A DNA stretch of 64,000 bases from JAAFIP01 sp963775085 (GCA_963775085.1 CAVZHO010000006.1:336417-400416); one strand, 5' to 3'; positions 36,854 to 46,222 are shown, counted from the stretch's first letter. Notes: a model not told the origin generated them from the letters alone. Numbers and translations are program-made.

Positions 36854-37344
36854 TGCGCGGTCTCCAATTCCATACGCACAGGATCGAGCAAATTGCCGAT
36901 AATGCCCAAGACACAAAACAGCCCGCCAACAGGCATAGCCAGGTAGGCCCAAAACATCGATACGTCTTCCAAACCAATCACGGTCTGAACCTTGCCACGG
37001 TTGGCATAGTTCCAGCCCCAGTAGATGATGATGCAGATGAGCAGCATGGCGGCACCAAACACCACAAAATCCAGCACACGCTTGAGATTGGGTGGACTCC
37101 AGCGGTACAGCACATCCACACTCACCATTGCGCCTTGGCGAAAGGCGGTGGGAATACCCATAAACACCATCCAGATCAGGCTAAAACGGATCAGCACCTC
37201 GGTCCACTCGGCGGGCTGCTCCAATATGAAGCGGGTGATGATCTGGAACATGCCCAGGCAGGATGCAATCACCAGCATGGCGCAGGCGGCAAGCATGGAG
37301 AAACCCGTCGTCCAGCGTTCTATTTTCAGAAAAGTGTCTCTCAT
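36850..37344 (-). CDS. dctQ: TRAP transporter small permease (DctQ)
   Basis: 164 aa, four hydrophobic segments with the DctQ motif AEWTEVLIRFSLIWMVFMGIPTAFRQG near residues 45-70. It partners DctM and overlaps its start by 4 nt. The 82-bp gap from dctP contains a stem-loop, the usual place for a device that keeps the binding protein in excess. Confidence 0.93.
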   Translation of the reverse strand: MRDTFLKIERWTTGFSMLAACAMLVIASCLGMFQIITRFILEQPAEWTEVLIRFSLIWMVFMGIPTAFRQGAMVSVDVLYRWSPPNLKRVLDFVVFGAAMLLICIIIYWGWNYANRGKVQTVIGLEDVSMFWAYLAMPVGGLFCVLGIIGNLLDPVRMELETAQ

Positions 37345-37369
37345 GGGGGCGAGCGATTAGGGTAAAGAA

Positions 37370-37422
37370 AAACGCTCATTCCCCTGGAGGAATGAGCGTA
37401 AGCAGCTACTGAATAAATAGCA
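37370..37422 (-). repeat. dctP-dctQ hairpin joined to a half copy of the 44-bp element (copy M)
   Basis: An inverted repeat CGCTCATTCC / GGAATGAGCG with a short loop (about 37374-37398) runs straight into GCGTAAGCAGCTACT and AATAGC (37396-37421), the second half of the 44-bp element in plus orientation. Hairpin 1 of the element seems replaced by this longer stem. Likely RNA processing or attenuation site after dctP. Confidence 0.6.
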
Positions 37423-37426
37423 AATA

Positions 37427-38398
37427 TTACTTCACAGCGCGGATTTTATCGATCTCGGCTTTGCCAAACTGCTTTTCAAACTCGGCGTTCACGGGGCCCA
37501 GCACGGCGACAAACTTGGCTTTGTCCAGGTTTTCCACCACACTCATGCCCTTGCTTTTCAGATCGGCCACGCCTTTGGCATCGTCTTCGTCCACGCGGGC
37601 GCGGTTGGCCTTGACGGCCTCGCGGGCTGCCTCCATGAAGGCGGTTTTGTCGGCAGCAGACAGCTTGTCAAAGGCAGCCTTGCTCATCAGCATGACGCAG
37701 GGCGAGTAGACATGACCCGTCAGGCTCAAATGCTTTTGCACCTGGTCAAACTTGGCTGCCATGATGACGGACAGCGGGTTCTCTTGCCCATCCACAGTGC
37801 CCTGTTGCAAAGCGGTAAACACCTCGGGGAAGGCCATGGGCGTGGGCACGATACCAAAGCCTTTGTAGGCCGCCACGTGCACCGGGTTTTCCATGGTGCG
37901 CATTTTCAGACCCTTGAGGTCATCAGGTGCATTCACCGCACGCTTGCTATTGGTCATGTGGCGCACACCGTTCTCGCCCCAGGCCAGGGCTTTGAAACCC
38001 TTGGGTTCAAACTTGGCCAGCATGGCCTGGCCGATGGGGCCGTCCAGCACGGCGCGTGCGTGCGCCTTGTCGCGGAACAGGAAGGGGATGTCAAATATGC
38101 GTGCATCCGGCACAAAGTTAGGCACCGGGCCGGTGGAGGTGAAGGTCAGCTCCTGGGTGCCCAACTGCACGGCTTCAATGGATTCGCGCTCGCCGCCGAG
38201 TGAGCCGGAGTAGAAGTTTTCAATTTTGTAGCGGCCTTGGGTGCGCTTTTCTACTTCCTGGGAAAAGACGACTACGCCAATGCCTTGGTGCGAGTTTTGG
38301 GCGATGGAGATGCTGCTCTTCATCTTGGTTTGGGCTGAGGCGCTGGAGATCAGGCCAAAGGCCAGAGCAGACGCTGCAAAAAGAGTGGTGAATTTCAT
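37427..38398 (-). CDS. dctP: TRAP transporter substrate-binding protein (DctP)
   Basis: 323 aa periplasmic protein. Sec signal peptide ~1-23 (cut after ASA). DctP family motifs: GSLGGERESIEAVQLGTQELTF near 65, the Arg of KMRTMENPVHVAAYKGFG near 165 that binds the ligand carboxylate, and QQGTVDGQENPLSVI near 200. The ligand is probably L-threonate or D-erythronate, judging by gene context. The ATG at 38398 has GGAGT 7-8 nt upstream. Confidence 0.95.
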   Translation of the reverse strand: MKFTTLFAASALAFGLISSASAQTKMKSSISIAQNSHQGIGVVVFSQEVEKRTQGRYKIENFYSGSLGGERESIEAVQLGTQELTFTSTGPVPNFVPDARIFDIPFLFRDKAHARAVLDGPIGQAMLAKFEPKGFKALAWGENGVRHMTNSKRAVNAPDDLKGLKMRTMENPVHVAAYKGFGIVPTPMAFPEVFTALQQGTVDGQENPLSVIMAAKFDQVQKHLSLTGHVYSPCVMLMSKAAFDKLSAADKTAFMEAAREAVKANRARVDEDDAKGVADLKSKGMSVVENLDKAKFVAVLGPVNAEFEKQFGKAEIDKIRAVK

Positions 38399-38441
38399 GG
38401 GGAACTCCAAATAAAACAAAGGTGGGTGGACTATGCACTAT

Positions 38442-39455
38442 TTATCGCGCTATCGCCTCGGGATTTTCACGCATATAGGCCTGCACAATATCTTCGAAAC
38501 TTTTGTCCGCTTGCAGCCCCAGCGCGTTGGCACGGGGCGACGCGATGCGGGTCGGCCAGGTCGCCACGATGCGTGCGATGGCAGGGTCTATTTGCCATTT
38601 GAGCAAGTTAAATGGTGCGTAGCCAGCTATGGATTTAAGAGCGTCTGCCATGGCGCGTACATCGGTGGTGATGGCGGGCAGGTTGATGGCGGTCAGTGGC
38701 CCCCAGTCCGCATCGCTGGCCTGGGCGCAGCGGATGATGCCCTCCACCGTGCGGGTGGGGGATGACAGCGCCACGGCCGTGTTGGCCGCGACGGGCACCA
38801 CACTGACTACGCCTGCTAAAGGCTCGCGTATCATGCCGCTGAAAAAGCTTGACGCAGCGCCATTGGGCTTGCCGGGGCGCACGCTCACCGTCATGGGGCG
38901 CACGCTGCGGGCGCGGATAAAGCCCTTGCGGCCATAGTCGGCCATCAGTTGCTCGCCAATGAATTTTTGAATGCCGTAGCTCGATTGTGGTGTAGGCAGC
39001 GTGGTGTCGGTCACGACTTCGGGCAGCGGCAACAAGGGCGTTTGGCCAAACACTCCCAGTGAACTGGTGGCCACTACCATTGGCTGCGTCTTCAAAACGC
39101 GGCAGGCTTCCAGCAGCGCATGGGTGGCCGCAAAGTTGCTGCGCATGCCTAAATCAAAGTCGGCTTCGCATTCGCCGCTGACTGCGGCTGCCAGATGGAA
39201 AACTAACGCCGTATCTGCACGCGCGGCTATGAGATTATCAGCGCCTGGCGTGAGTAACGCATTTAAGTCGCCAATTACAGCTTCGACGCGTGCGTCCTGC
39301 GCCAAGTCAGCCGGTGGTGCTGCGCGGTCGGCCAAGGTAATGCGTTCAATGCGTCGCGCCGCTTGGCCATTAATGCTGAGCGAACCCATGCGCAACAGTT
39401 CGCGTGCCAGGCGGGCACCTAAAAATCCGGCACCGCCGGTGATGATAATTTTCAT
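38442..39455 (-). CDS. denD: D-erythronate dehydrogenase (SDR / NAD-dependent epimerase family)
   Basis: 337 aa extended SDR. NAD motif GGAGFLGARLARELL at the N-terminus, catalytic Ser region ATSSLGVFG near 130, and YGIQK (Tyr/Lys pair) near 160. Expected reaction: D-erythronate to 2-oxo-tetronate, which enters the otnI-otnK-otnC route. Its ATG overlaps the stop of the upstream TAXI gene by 4 nt (ATGA), so it is translationally coupled to that gene, with dctPQM following. Confidence 0.85.
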   Translation of the reverse strand: MKIIITGGAGFLGARLARELLRMGSLSINGQAARRIERITLADRAAPPADLAQDARVEAVIGDLNALLTPGADNLIAARADTALVFHLAAAVSGECEADFDLGMRSNFAATHALLEACRVLKTQPMVVATSSLGVFGQTPLLPLPEVVTDTTLPTPQSSYGIQKFIGEQLMADYGRKGFIRARSVRPMTVSVRPGKPNGAASSFFSGMIREPLAGVVSVVPVAANTAVALSSPTRTVEGIIRCAQASDADWGPLTAINLPAITTDVRAMADALKSIAGYAPFNLLKWQIDPAIARIVATWPTRIASPRANALGLQADKSFEDIVQAYMRENPEAIAR

Positions 39456-40792
39456 GTTTTCTTCAAACTTTCTGTTTCAACTTTCAGTTGTCCACGCACA
39501 TAGTCTATATGCTGGCGCAGGGTGTAGACACGGTCAGAGAAATCCAGCGGAAATTTCATATGGCTGATGTCATGCTCCACCTTGTCCAGTTGGGCGTAGG
39601 CGGTGGTGATTTCTGCGGCGCTGAGCTGACGGTCACGCAAATCGCGCTCCATGTCCCGCAACACACCGTAGCGACGGTACAGACGGCTTCTTTCCTTGAA
39701 GTTCAGCAGGCCGGGAATGGCCTTGAACACCGGGATGGCAACGGCCACCAGGGGTATCAAAATCAGCAGCAGGCGCTGCACAAAATTGGCCAGCCAAAAC
39801 GGCAGATAGCGCTGCAGGAAGGGGCGGCCATCTTTGTAGTAGCGCTGCGCCTCGTCGGCCAATGGAAAATCAGTGGCGCGCGGGTGCGGAAAGTCGCCGG
39901 GGCGGTTGAGCAATGAGGCACCTTTGTGGATGTCACGCGCCGCCTCCAGCAGCAGATAGCCCAGTGCTGGATGCAGGTCTTCGTGGACCACCAGATTGGC
40001 CGTGGTAGTCAGTAGCGTGATGTCTTGCGCAGGTATTTTGCGCTGTGGGTTGACCGAGGCGGCTTTGAGCGTGACCAACGACAGGTAGGGCAGGCGACGC
40101 GTAAGACCCTCGGCATGGGCGAGGGAGGCCACCTGGATGTCTGGCTTGCCCAGCAGCAGTTGCACCGCAGGGGCTTGCGGCGCTGCAATGAGAAAAACGG
40201 CATCCAACGCCCCATCGGCCAGCATCTTGGCGGCGGTCAAGCCCGAGTCGGGGCTGAGCGTGGCGCGCTTGTCGTCCATGCCGTAGTCTTGCAGCAATTC
40301 GAGGGCCACCTTGCGGGTACCACTGCCCACCGCACCAATGGCTACTTTTTTACCGGCCAATGCGTCCAGGCCTTGCGACAGGTTTCTGGATAACTCTGTC
40401 GAGCGGGTGAAGATCCAGATCGGCTCATAGCCAATCACACCCAACGAGCGCAGGGGGGTATCTTCGTCACTTTTTTGCGGGTCGATGGACAGCACGCCCA
40501 GGCCGCCCTGCACAAAACCCACCGGGGTTCCGGCATTCAGGCGCTCCAGGTTTTGCACTGAGCCGCCCGAGGTTCGCAGCTCCAATGTGACACCATTGTG
40601 TTTGAGGTACTCCTGGTACTTCAGGGCAGCCTGGTGATAGGCCCCGTCGGCCGCACCCGTGGTCATTTGCAGCGTGCGCGGTGGTGCCGGGCTGACATAG
40701 CGTGCGATCAGCCAGATGATGATCAACAGGACAGTGATGAGGGTCGCCGAAATCAGCTGCCATTGCTTGCGGGTGAGTTTGGGTAGAACCAT
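39452..40792 (-). CDS. Membrane-anchored TAXI-family protein, third of three tandem paralogs
   Basis: 446 aa. An N-terminal membrane anchor (~12-33), then a TAXI/NMT1-like periplasmic binding domain (~38-320; TTGAADGAYHQAALKYQEYL, RTSGGSVQNLERLNAG, GFVQGG), a second membrane segment (~335-360) and a cytoplasmic helical tail (~365-446) ending YTLRQHIDYVRGQL. True TAXI binding proteins are soluble and work with a fused DctQM; none is present. The two membrane spans and tail suggest a receptor or scaffold rather than a transport subunit. Coupled to denD by a 4-nt overlap. Confidence 0.85.
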   Translation of the reverse strand: MVLPKLTRKQWQLISATLITVLLIIIWLIARYVSPAPPRTLQMTTGAADGAYHQAALKYQEYLKHNGVTLELRTSGGSVQNLERLNAGTPVGFVQGGLGVLSIDPQKSDEDTPLRSLGVIGYEPIWIFTRSTELSRNLSQGLDALAGKKVAIGAVGSGTRKVALELLQDYGMDDKRATLSPDSGLTAAKMLADGALDAVFLIAAPQAPAVQLLLGKPDIQVASLAHAEGLTRRLPYLSLVTLKAASVNPQRKIPAQDITLLTTTANLVVHEDLHPALGYLLLEAARDIHKGASLLNRPGDFPHPRATDFPLADEAQRYYKDGRPFLQRYLPFWLANFVQRLLLILIPLVAVAIPVFKAIPGLLNFKERSRLYRRYGVLRDMERDLRDRQLSAAEITTAYAQLDKVEHDISHMKFPLDFSDRVYTLRQHIDYVRGQLKVETESLKKT

Positions 40793-40841
40793 GGTCAGCA
40801 GTCTAACCTGCCCCAGTGCGTTGCCCCACTGGGGCTAGCCC

Positions 40842-42143
40842 CTAGCGGGCACGGTAGCTCAGCAGCTTTTCGCGCGCCAGCGCGCAATGCTCGCGCAGGG
40901 TATACCAGCGGTCGGCGTACTGGTTGGGCAGATCAAGCGCGGCAATCTGCAATTCAATCTGGTCCAGTCGGCGCATCAGTTTTTTCAGCTGATTTGGCAT
41001 GCTGGTAGCCGAGGGAACAATCTCAGCTTCCAAAAATTTTAATTCACCGTAGTGGTGCTCTAACAAGGCATTGACTTTCCAGACAAAGAAATTGGGTATC
41101 CACAGCAGGATCAGGAGGGTAACCAGCAGAATCGGAACGATGGCAAACAGCAGCAATTGCGCCCACTGCGCCCAATAGTAGGGAAGCAACTGCTCCAGCA
41201 TGGGCCTGTCGCCAGCGTCTGCGCGTCGCGCAACGGCGGAGGGCAAAAAATCCACATCACGGATATTGGGGAACTCTCCCTGGCGCTGCAACAAGGCGGC
41301 CGGCTCGTGCAGGTCGCGGGCCGCATCGATCAGGGCGCGTTGCAGGGCGGGGTGCATGCTGTCACGCACCAGCAGGTTCGTGTTGGTCGACACCAGAGTC
41401 AGGTCGTGTGAGGGTACCTCGCCGCGCAGATCGATGGCTCCCTGGGGCAATATAAAGGGCTTCAGCCGTGGCTCACGGGCGATCAGAGAGAACACACTGT
41501 CTACACCAATGATCTGGATGGCAGGGTTGCGCAAAAGCAAGCGCACCGCCTCAGAATGGGCGCTGGCAACGATAACGGCGACCTCAACCCTGCCCTCGAC
41601 CAGCTGGTTGGCGACAGCCCCGTAGGTTGGCAACTGCTGTACGCTGTCGCCAGCATCCACCTGCGCATGGGCCAGTAGCAACTGGGTGATGTTCCAGCCC
41701 GGGGTTCCCGCGCTGGCGGTGGCAATGCGATGGCCCTTGAGCTGCGAGAGGTGGGTGATACTGGGCAGGCGGGTGAATATCCACACCGGTTGGCGCTCCA
41801 CTGCGGCAAGGGCGTGAACGCCCAGGTATTTATCCTCTTTGGCCAGACCCGACGCAAAACCCGCCAGCACATTGCTGGAAGGGTCAGCCAGGCGCTTCAG
41901 CGGGCCTAATGCACCATCTGTCGCAATGATGTCTGCCTGGATGCCCCGAAGTTCCAGTTGATTGCGGTAACGCAGTGCCAAACTGGCGTAGCCGCCTTGC
42001 GGCAAGCCCCCGGCGATCGTAAATTTCAGCGGCGGCAACGGCATGAGCACGGTCGCTGCATACCAGATGGCGGCAGCGCAGCACAGCAGCACGGGCAGGT
42101 AAAACAGCCATCGGCGTTTGCGGTACATGCGGTTAATTTTCAC
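40842..42143 (-). CDS. Membrane-anchored TAXI-family protein, second paralog
   Basis: 433 aa, same architecture as its neighbours: anchor (~13-32), TAXI domain (~35-310; AGGLPQGGYASLALRYRNQLEL), membrane segment (~325-350) and a cytoplasmic tail ending YTLREHCALAREKL. The tail keeps the Leu-Arg-x-His pattern shared by all three, although the binding domains have diverged strongly (for example GFASGLAKED replaces GFVQGG). Different ligands with one shared cytoplasmic partner is a reasonable inference. It starts 14 bp after the previous gene. Confidence 0.83.
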   Translation of the reverse strand: MKINRMYRKRRWLFYLPVLLCCAAAIWYAATVLMPLPPLKFTIAGGLPQGGYASLALRYRNQLELRGIQADIIATDGALGPLKRLADPSSNVLAGFASGLAKEDKYLGVHALAAVERQPVWIFTRLPSITHLSQLKGHRIATASAGTPGWNITQLLLAHAQVDAGDSVQQLPTYGAVANQLVEGRVEVAVIVASAHSEAVRLLLRNPAIQIIGVDSVFSLIAREPRLKPFILPQGAIDLRGEVPSHDLTLVSTNTNLLVRDSMHPALQRALIDAARDLHEPAALLQRQGEFPNIRDVDFLPSAVARRADAGDRPMLEQLLPYYWAQWAQLLLFAIVPILLVTLLILLWIPNFFVWKVNALLEHHYGELKFLEAEIVPSATSMPNQLKKLMRRLDQIELQIAALDLPNQYADRWYTLREHCALAREKLLSYRAR

Positions 42144-42157
42144 GGACTATTCCCCTG

Positions 42158-43495
42158 TTATTTACTGCGCTTGGCGTTGAGTTTTTGCCGTACAAAATCG
42201 ACATGCTGGCGCAGAATGTACAGACGCTTGAAAAAGGCTTTTGGCGCATCAAAGCGACTGAGCGCTGAATCGATGGCAGCCAGCTGGGAGTGGTGGCGCG
42301 CAAACTCCTGTATCGTGACATGCGCCCGGTCAATGTCATGTTCAATGAATTTAAGCTCACCGTACCAGCGGTTCACATGGCCTTCCAGCGTCCAGCTTAA
42401 ATAGACCGGCACAAAGCGGCACAACAACCACGCCAATAAAGCCAGAGGCAGCCCCAAAACCGTCAGCCGTTTGGCCCAGAGCGCCTGATCAGCGCTCAGG
42501 TGCTGCTCAGGCCAGGAAAGGCCATAGATCAGTGTGTTGCGCGTATCGGGTGCCAGGGGGAAATCCACATGCTTCAAATTGGGGAAATCACCTGCTTTGC
42601 TCAGCGGGGTAGCGCCCTGGTGAACCTCCATGGCGGCTGCCGTGGCGAGACGCTTGAGCGCAGGGTGCAAATTTTCATTGGCCACCAGACTGGCCACCGT
42701 GGTGAGCAAAATGGTATCTTGCTTTGGCTGTGAAGCGCTGCGATCCAGCATCCCCTGCGCGACCAGCTTGGGCTCCAGATAGGCAATCCGCTCCGTAAAG
42801 GCGGCGGTTTGTTTCAGCTGCGCCAAATGCACGCCCGATGCACGCAGCATGGCCTTGACCACCGGCGCGGTGGGTGCCGCCACAAAAATGGCTGCGTCCA
42901 GCTGGTCCTGCACCAGGGCATTCACCGCCTCAAGACCAGTTGTGTCAGAGGTCAGCATGTCCTTGGGCTCCATGCGCATTTGTTCCAACAGCTTCAGAGC
43001 CACCACCCGGCTGCCACTGCCGATGCGGCCAATCGACACACGTTGGCCTTGCAACTGCAATAGCGAATCTAAATGTTTGTTACGTGAAAAAATCCAGACA
43101 GGCTCAATGTCTACATTGGCCAAGGTCTGGATACTGGCACGGGTTTCACTGGTCAGGACGCGGTCAATGGCACCAAAACCGCCTTGAACAAAGCCGATCT
43201 GGTTGGGCGTGTCGGTATTGCGTAAGCGCTCAATATTTTGCCCTGATCCGGCAGACGTTACGATTTCAGCGGCCAGGCCATGGCGGTGAAAGAAGGCGGC
43301 ATATTTTTGAGCATGCTGGTGGTACATGCCATCCACCGGCCCGGAGGTGATGGTGATCTTGTCAGGCACGGCAGGCAACAAACGGCTGCTTAGCCAGATA
43401 AAAGCCCACAGTGCAACCAGGCCAATGGGTATATATACCCAGACCCAGCGTCGCTGATAGACACGCGCCCAATTGATCACCGTGAACTCCTGCAT
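42158..43495 (-). CDS. Membrane-anchored TAXI-family protein, first paralog
   Basis: 445 aa. N-terminal anchor with a basic lead (RVYQRRW then ~20 hydrophobic residues), TAXI domain (TSGPVDGMYHQHAQKYAAFF, SAGSGQNIERL, GFVQGGFG), membrane segment (~325-345) and a cytoplasmic tail ending YILRQHVDFVRQKL. First gene of the minus-strand unit that goes on to denD-dctPQM. The ATG at 43495 is preferred over a GTG at 43519 that only adds eight residues. Confidence 0.83.
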   Translation of the reverse strand: MQEFTVINWARVYQRRWVWVYIPIGLVALWAFIWLSSRLLPAVPDKITITSGPVDGMYHQHAQKYAAFFHRHGLAAEIVTSAGSGQNIERLRNTDTPNQIGFVQGGFGAIDRVLTSETRASIQTLANVDIEPVWIFSRNKHLDSLLQLQGQRVSIGRIGSGSRVVALKLLEQMRMEPKDMLTSDTTGLEAVNALVQDQLDAAIFVAAPTAPVVKAMLRASGVHLAQLKQTAAFTERIAYLEPKLVAQGMLDRSASQPKQDTILLTTVASLVANENLHPALKRLATAAAMEVHQGATPLSKAGDFPNLKHVDFPLAPDTRNTLIYGLSWPEQHLSADQALWAKRLTVLGLPLALLAWLLCRFVPVYLSWTLEGHVNRWYGELKFIEHDIDRAHVTIQEFARHHSQLAAIDSALSRFDAPKAFFKRLYILRQHVDFVRQKLNAKRSK

Positions 43496-43625
43496 AAAGC
43501 TGTATACCCGCGAACCCACTCTGGGTTAGGACCTATACACCACTTTATACACAAGTTGCACCAATGTTACATGACGCAGGTGTATTTTTTGCCAGCTGCC
43601 GAAGTGCGCCAGCCTGCGGCAGCGG

Positions 43626-45323
43626 TCACATTCCCGCGTAATTCGGACCTCCGCCACCCTCGGGCGTGACCCACACAATATTTTGCGTTGGGTCCTTGAT
43701 GTCGCAGGTTTTACAGTGCACGCAGTTTTGCGCGTTGATTTGCAGGCGGTCCTGGCCTGTGTCAGTTTTGACAAACTCGTACACGCCCGCCGGGCAGTAG
43801 CGCGCCTCGGGGCCAGCGTAGGTAATGAGGTTGGTGTTGACGGGTACGCGCTCGTCCTTGAGCGTGAGGTGCGCGGGCTGGTTCTCCGCGTGGTTGGTGT
43901 TGCTGATGAAAACGCTGCTGAGGCGGTCAAAGGTGAGCTTGCCGTCGGGTTTGGGGTATTTGATCTCCTGGCATTCGCGCGCGGGCTTTAAAAAAACGTG
44001 GTCGGGTTTATCGCGCCGCAGCGTCCACGGAACGTGGCCGCGCAGGGCGAATTGTTCGATGCCGTTCATCACCGTGGCAACAATCAGGCCTTTTTTGAAC
44101 CAGCTCTTGAAGTTGCGTGCCTTGTGCAGCTCGGTGTGCAGCCAGCTTTTCTCGAAGGCCGCTGGGTAGGCTGCCAGCTCATCGCCTGCACGCCCTGTGG
44201 TAATGGCCTCGAACGCCGCCTCTGCGGCCAACATGCCACTCTTGATGGCGGCGTGCGAGCCTTTGATGCGGCTCACATTCAAAAAGCCTGCATCGCAACC
44301 CACCAGTGCACCGCCGGGGAAAACGGTTTTGGGCAGGCTCATCAGGCCGCCGGCCGTGATGGCGCGTGCGCCGTAGCCCAGGCGTTTGCCGGGTTGGATG
44401 CCTTTGGCTGCGTCACCCTCCAGGTACCAGCGGATATTGGGGTGCAGCTTCCAGCGCTGGAACTCTTCAAACGGGCTGAGGTAGGGATTGGCGTAGTCCA
44501 GCCCGGTGATAAAACCCAGCGAGACTTTGTTGCCCTCCATGTGGTACAAAAACGCGCCGCCATAGGTGGCGTTGTCCATCGGCCAGCCAGCAGTGTGCAT
44601 GACAAAGCCGGGGCTGTGGCGGGCTGGGTCGATCTCCCATACTTCCTTGATGCCCAGGCCGTAGCTTTGCGGGTCTTTGCCATCATCCAGCTTGAATTTC
44701 TCGATGAGTTGTTTGCCCAGATGGCCGCGCGCGCCTTCGGCAAAGATGGTGTACTTGCCATGCAGTTCCATGCCCAGCTGAAAGTCTGCGGTGGGCTCGC
44801 CTTCTTTGCTGATGCCGAGGTTGCCAGTGGCTACGCCTTTGACGGAGCCATCGGCGTGGTAGAGCACCTCGGCTGCCGTAAAGCCGGGGAATATTTCCAC
44901 GCCCAAGCTCTCAGCCTGCTGGCCCAGCCAGCGTGTGAAGTTGCCTAGGCTGATGATGTAGTTGCCGTGGTTGTCAAGGCACTCGGGCAGGAGCATATTG
45001 GGCACCCGCACGGCCGATTTTTCGCCCAGGAACACCATGGCATCGTCGGTGACGCTCTGGTTCAAAGGCGCACCCAGCTCCTTCCAGTTGGGCAAGAGCT
45101 CGGTCAGGGCGATGGGATCCATGATGGCACCGCTCAAGATGTGCGCGCCGGGCTCGGAACCTTTTTCCAGTACGACCACCGAGACTTCTTTACCACTGCC
45201 AGCGGCCAGTTGCTTGAGGCGAATAGCCGTGGCCAAGCCGCCAGGCCCGCCGCCTACTATGACAATGTCGTATTCCATGGCTTCTCGGGGGCCGTGTGTT
45301 TTTAGAATGTCATCGTGGGTCAT
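43626..45323 (-). CDS. Electron transfer flavoprotein-ubiquinone oxidoreductase
   Basis: 565 aa. Passes electrons from ETF (beta-oxidation, amino-acid catabolism) to ubiquinone at the inner membrane. FAD motif VIVGGGPGGLATAIRL at the front; ferredoxin-type C-terminus with CPAGVYEF and the [4Fe-4S] ligands in NCVHCKTCDIKDP. The start at 45323 gives MTHDDILKTHGPREAMEYD; longer extension to 45353 lacks support. Divergent from an SDR gene of the type that goes with acyl-CoA metabolism. Confidence 0.95.
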   Translation of the reverse strand: MTHDDILKTHGPREAMEYDIVIVGGGPGGLATAIRLKQLAAGSGKEVSVVVLEKGSEPGAHILSGAIMDPIALTELLPNWKELGAPLNQSVTDDAMVFLGEKSAVRVPNMLLPECLDNHGNYIISLGNFTRWLGQQAESLGVEIFPGFTAAEVLYHADGSVKGVATGNLGISKEGEPTADFQLGMELHGKYTIFAEGARGHLGKQLIEKFKLDDGKDPQSYGLGIKEVWEIDPARHSPGFVMHTAGWPMDNATYGGAFLYHMEGNKVSLGFITGLDYANPYLSPFEEFQRWKLHPNIRWYLEGDAAKGIQPGKRLGYGARAITAGGLMSLPKTVFPGGALVGCDAGFLNVSRIKGSHAAIKSGMLAAEAAFEAITTGRAGDELAAYPAAFEKSWLHTELHKARNFKSWFKKGLIVATVMNGIEQFALRGHVPWTLRRDKPDHVFLKPARECQEIKYPKPDGKLTFDRLSSVFISNTNHAENQPAHLTLKDERVPVNTNLITYAGPEARYCPAGVYEFVKTDTGQDRLQINAQNCVHCKTCDIKDPTQNIVWVTPEGGGGPNYAGM

Positions 45324-45439
45324 GGTGGGGTCTCTCGATAGATAATGCAGCAAACTGCGCTTATTTTAGGGGCAGCAGCGCGATCCATGGCCCGGTCCTG
45401 GGTCACATCACCTCAATATGTTTAAACAGGAGCCTCTAA

Positions 45440-46222
45440 ATGGCCTATGAAATTGATCTGACCGGCCGCGTGGCTTTGATTACCGGGGCGTCCGGTGGCT
45501 TGGGCGCGCAGTTTGCCAAAACCCTGGCCAAGGCGGGCGCTGCGGTGGTGCTGGCCAGCCGCCGGGTAGACAAACTCAAGGCCCTGTGCAATGACATCGA
45601 GGCCGATGGCGGCGCAGCCTATGTAGCGCAGCTGGACGTGACCAACATCGCCAGCATCAAGGCCGCCGTGGCGCACGCCGAGACCGAGGTGGGGCCGATT
45701 GACATCCTGATCAACAACTCGGGCGTGTCTACCACCCAGCGTGTGCAAGAAGTGAGTGAGGAAGACTACGACTTTGTCTTTAACACCAACACCAAGGGCG
45801 CATTCTTCATGGCGCAAGAGGTGGGCAAGCGCATGCTGGCGCGCTCCAAGGGTGCTGCGCCGGGCACCTTTGCGGGCGGGCGCATCATCAACATCGCCAG
45901 CATGGCGGGGCTCAAAGTGCTGCCGCAGATCGGCGTGTACTGTATGAGTAAAGCCGCCGTGGTGCACATGACGCGCTCCATGGCGGTGGAGTGGGGCAAG
46001 TTTGGCATCAACGTCAACGCCATCTGCCCCGGCTATATCGATACCGAAATCAACCACCACCACTGGCAAACCGAGCAGGGACAAAAGCTGGTGCAAATGT
46101 TGCCGCGCAAACGTGTGGGCAAGCCCGAAGACCTGGACGCGCTGCTGGTGATGCTGTGCAGCGAGCAAAGCCATTTTGTCAATGGCGCCATCATTGCGGC
46201 GGACGATGGGTTTGGGGCCTAA
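45440..46222 (+). CDS. Short-chain dehydrogenase/reductase
   Basis: 260 aa classical SDR. TGASGGLG cofactor loop, NNSG near 92, catalytic Ser in NIASMAG and Tyr/Lys in YCMSKAAV near 168. Asp at the end of the second strand is replaced by SRR, a pattern that often means NADP(H). Substrate unknown; 3-hydroxyacyl-CoA or 3-oxoacyl reductase is plausible from the ETF-QO and thioesterase neighbours. AACAGGAG precedes the ATG by ~7 nt. Confidence 0.9.
   Translation: MAYEIDLTGRVALITGASGGLGAQFAKTLAKAGAAVVLASRRVDKLKALCNDIEADGGAAYVAQLDVTNIASIKAAVAHAETEVGPIDILINNSGVSTTQRVQEVSEEDYDFVFNTNTKGAFFMAQEVGKRMLARSKGAAPGTFAGGRIINIASMAGLKVLPQIGVYCMSKAAVVHMTRSMAVEWGKFGINVNAICPGYIDTEINHHHWQTEQGQKLVQMLPRKRVGKPEDLDALLVMLCSEQSHFVNGAIIAADDGFGA

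Noticed and set aside
38617..38643. Possible decayed half copy in denD (CGTAGCCAGCTAT, 7 nt, AGAGCG).
   Set aside because: Spacing fits, but hairpin 2 is broken and the first half does not match. It also encodes plausible native SDR residues. Too weak to call.
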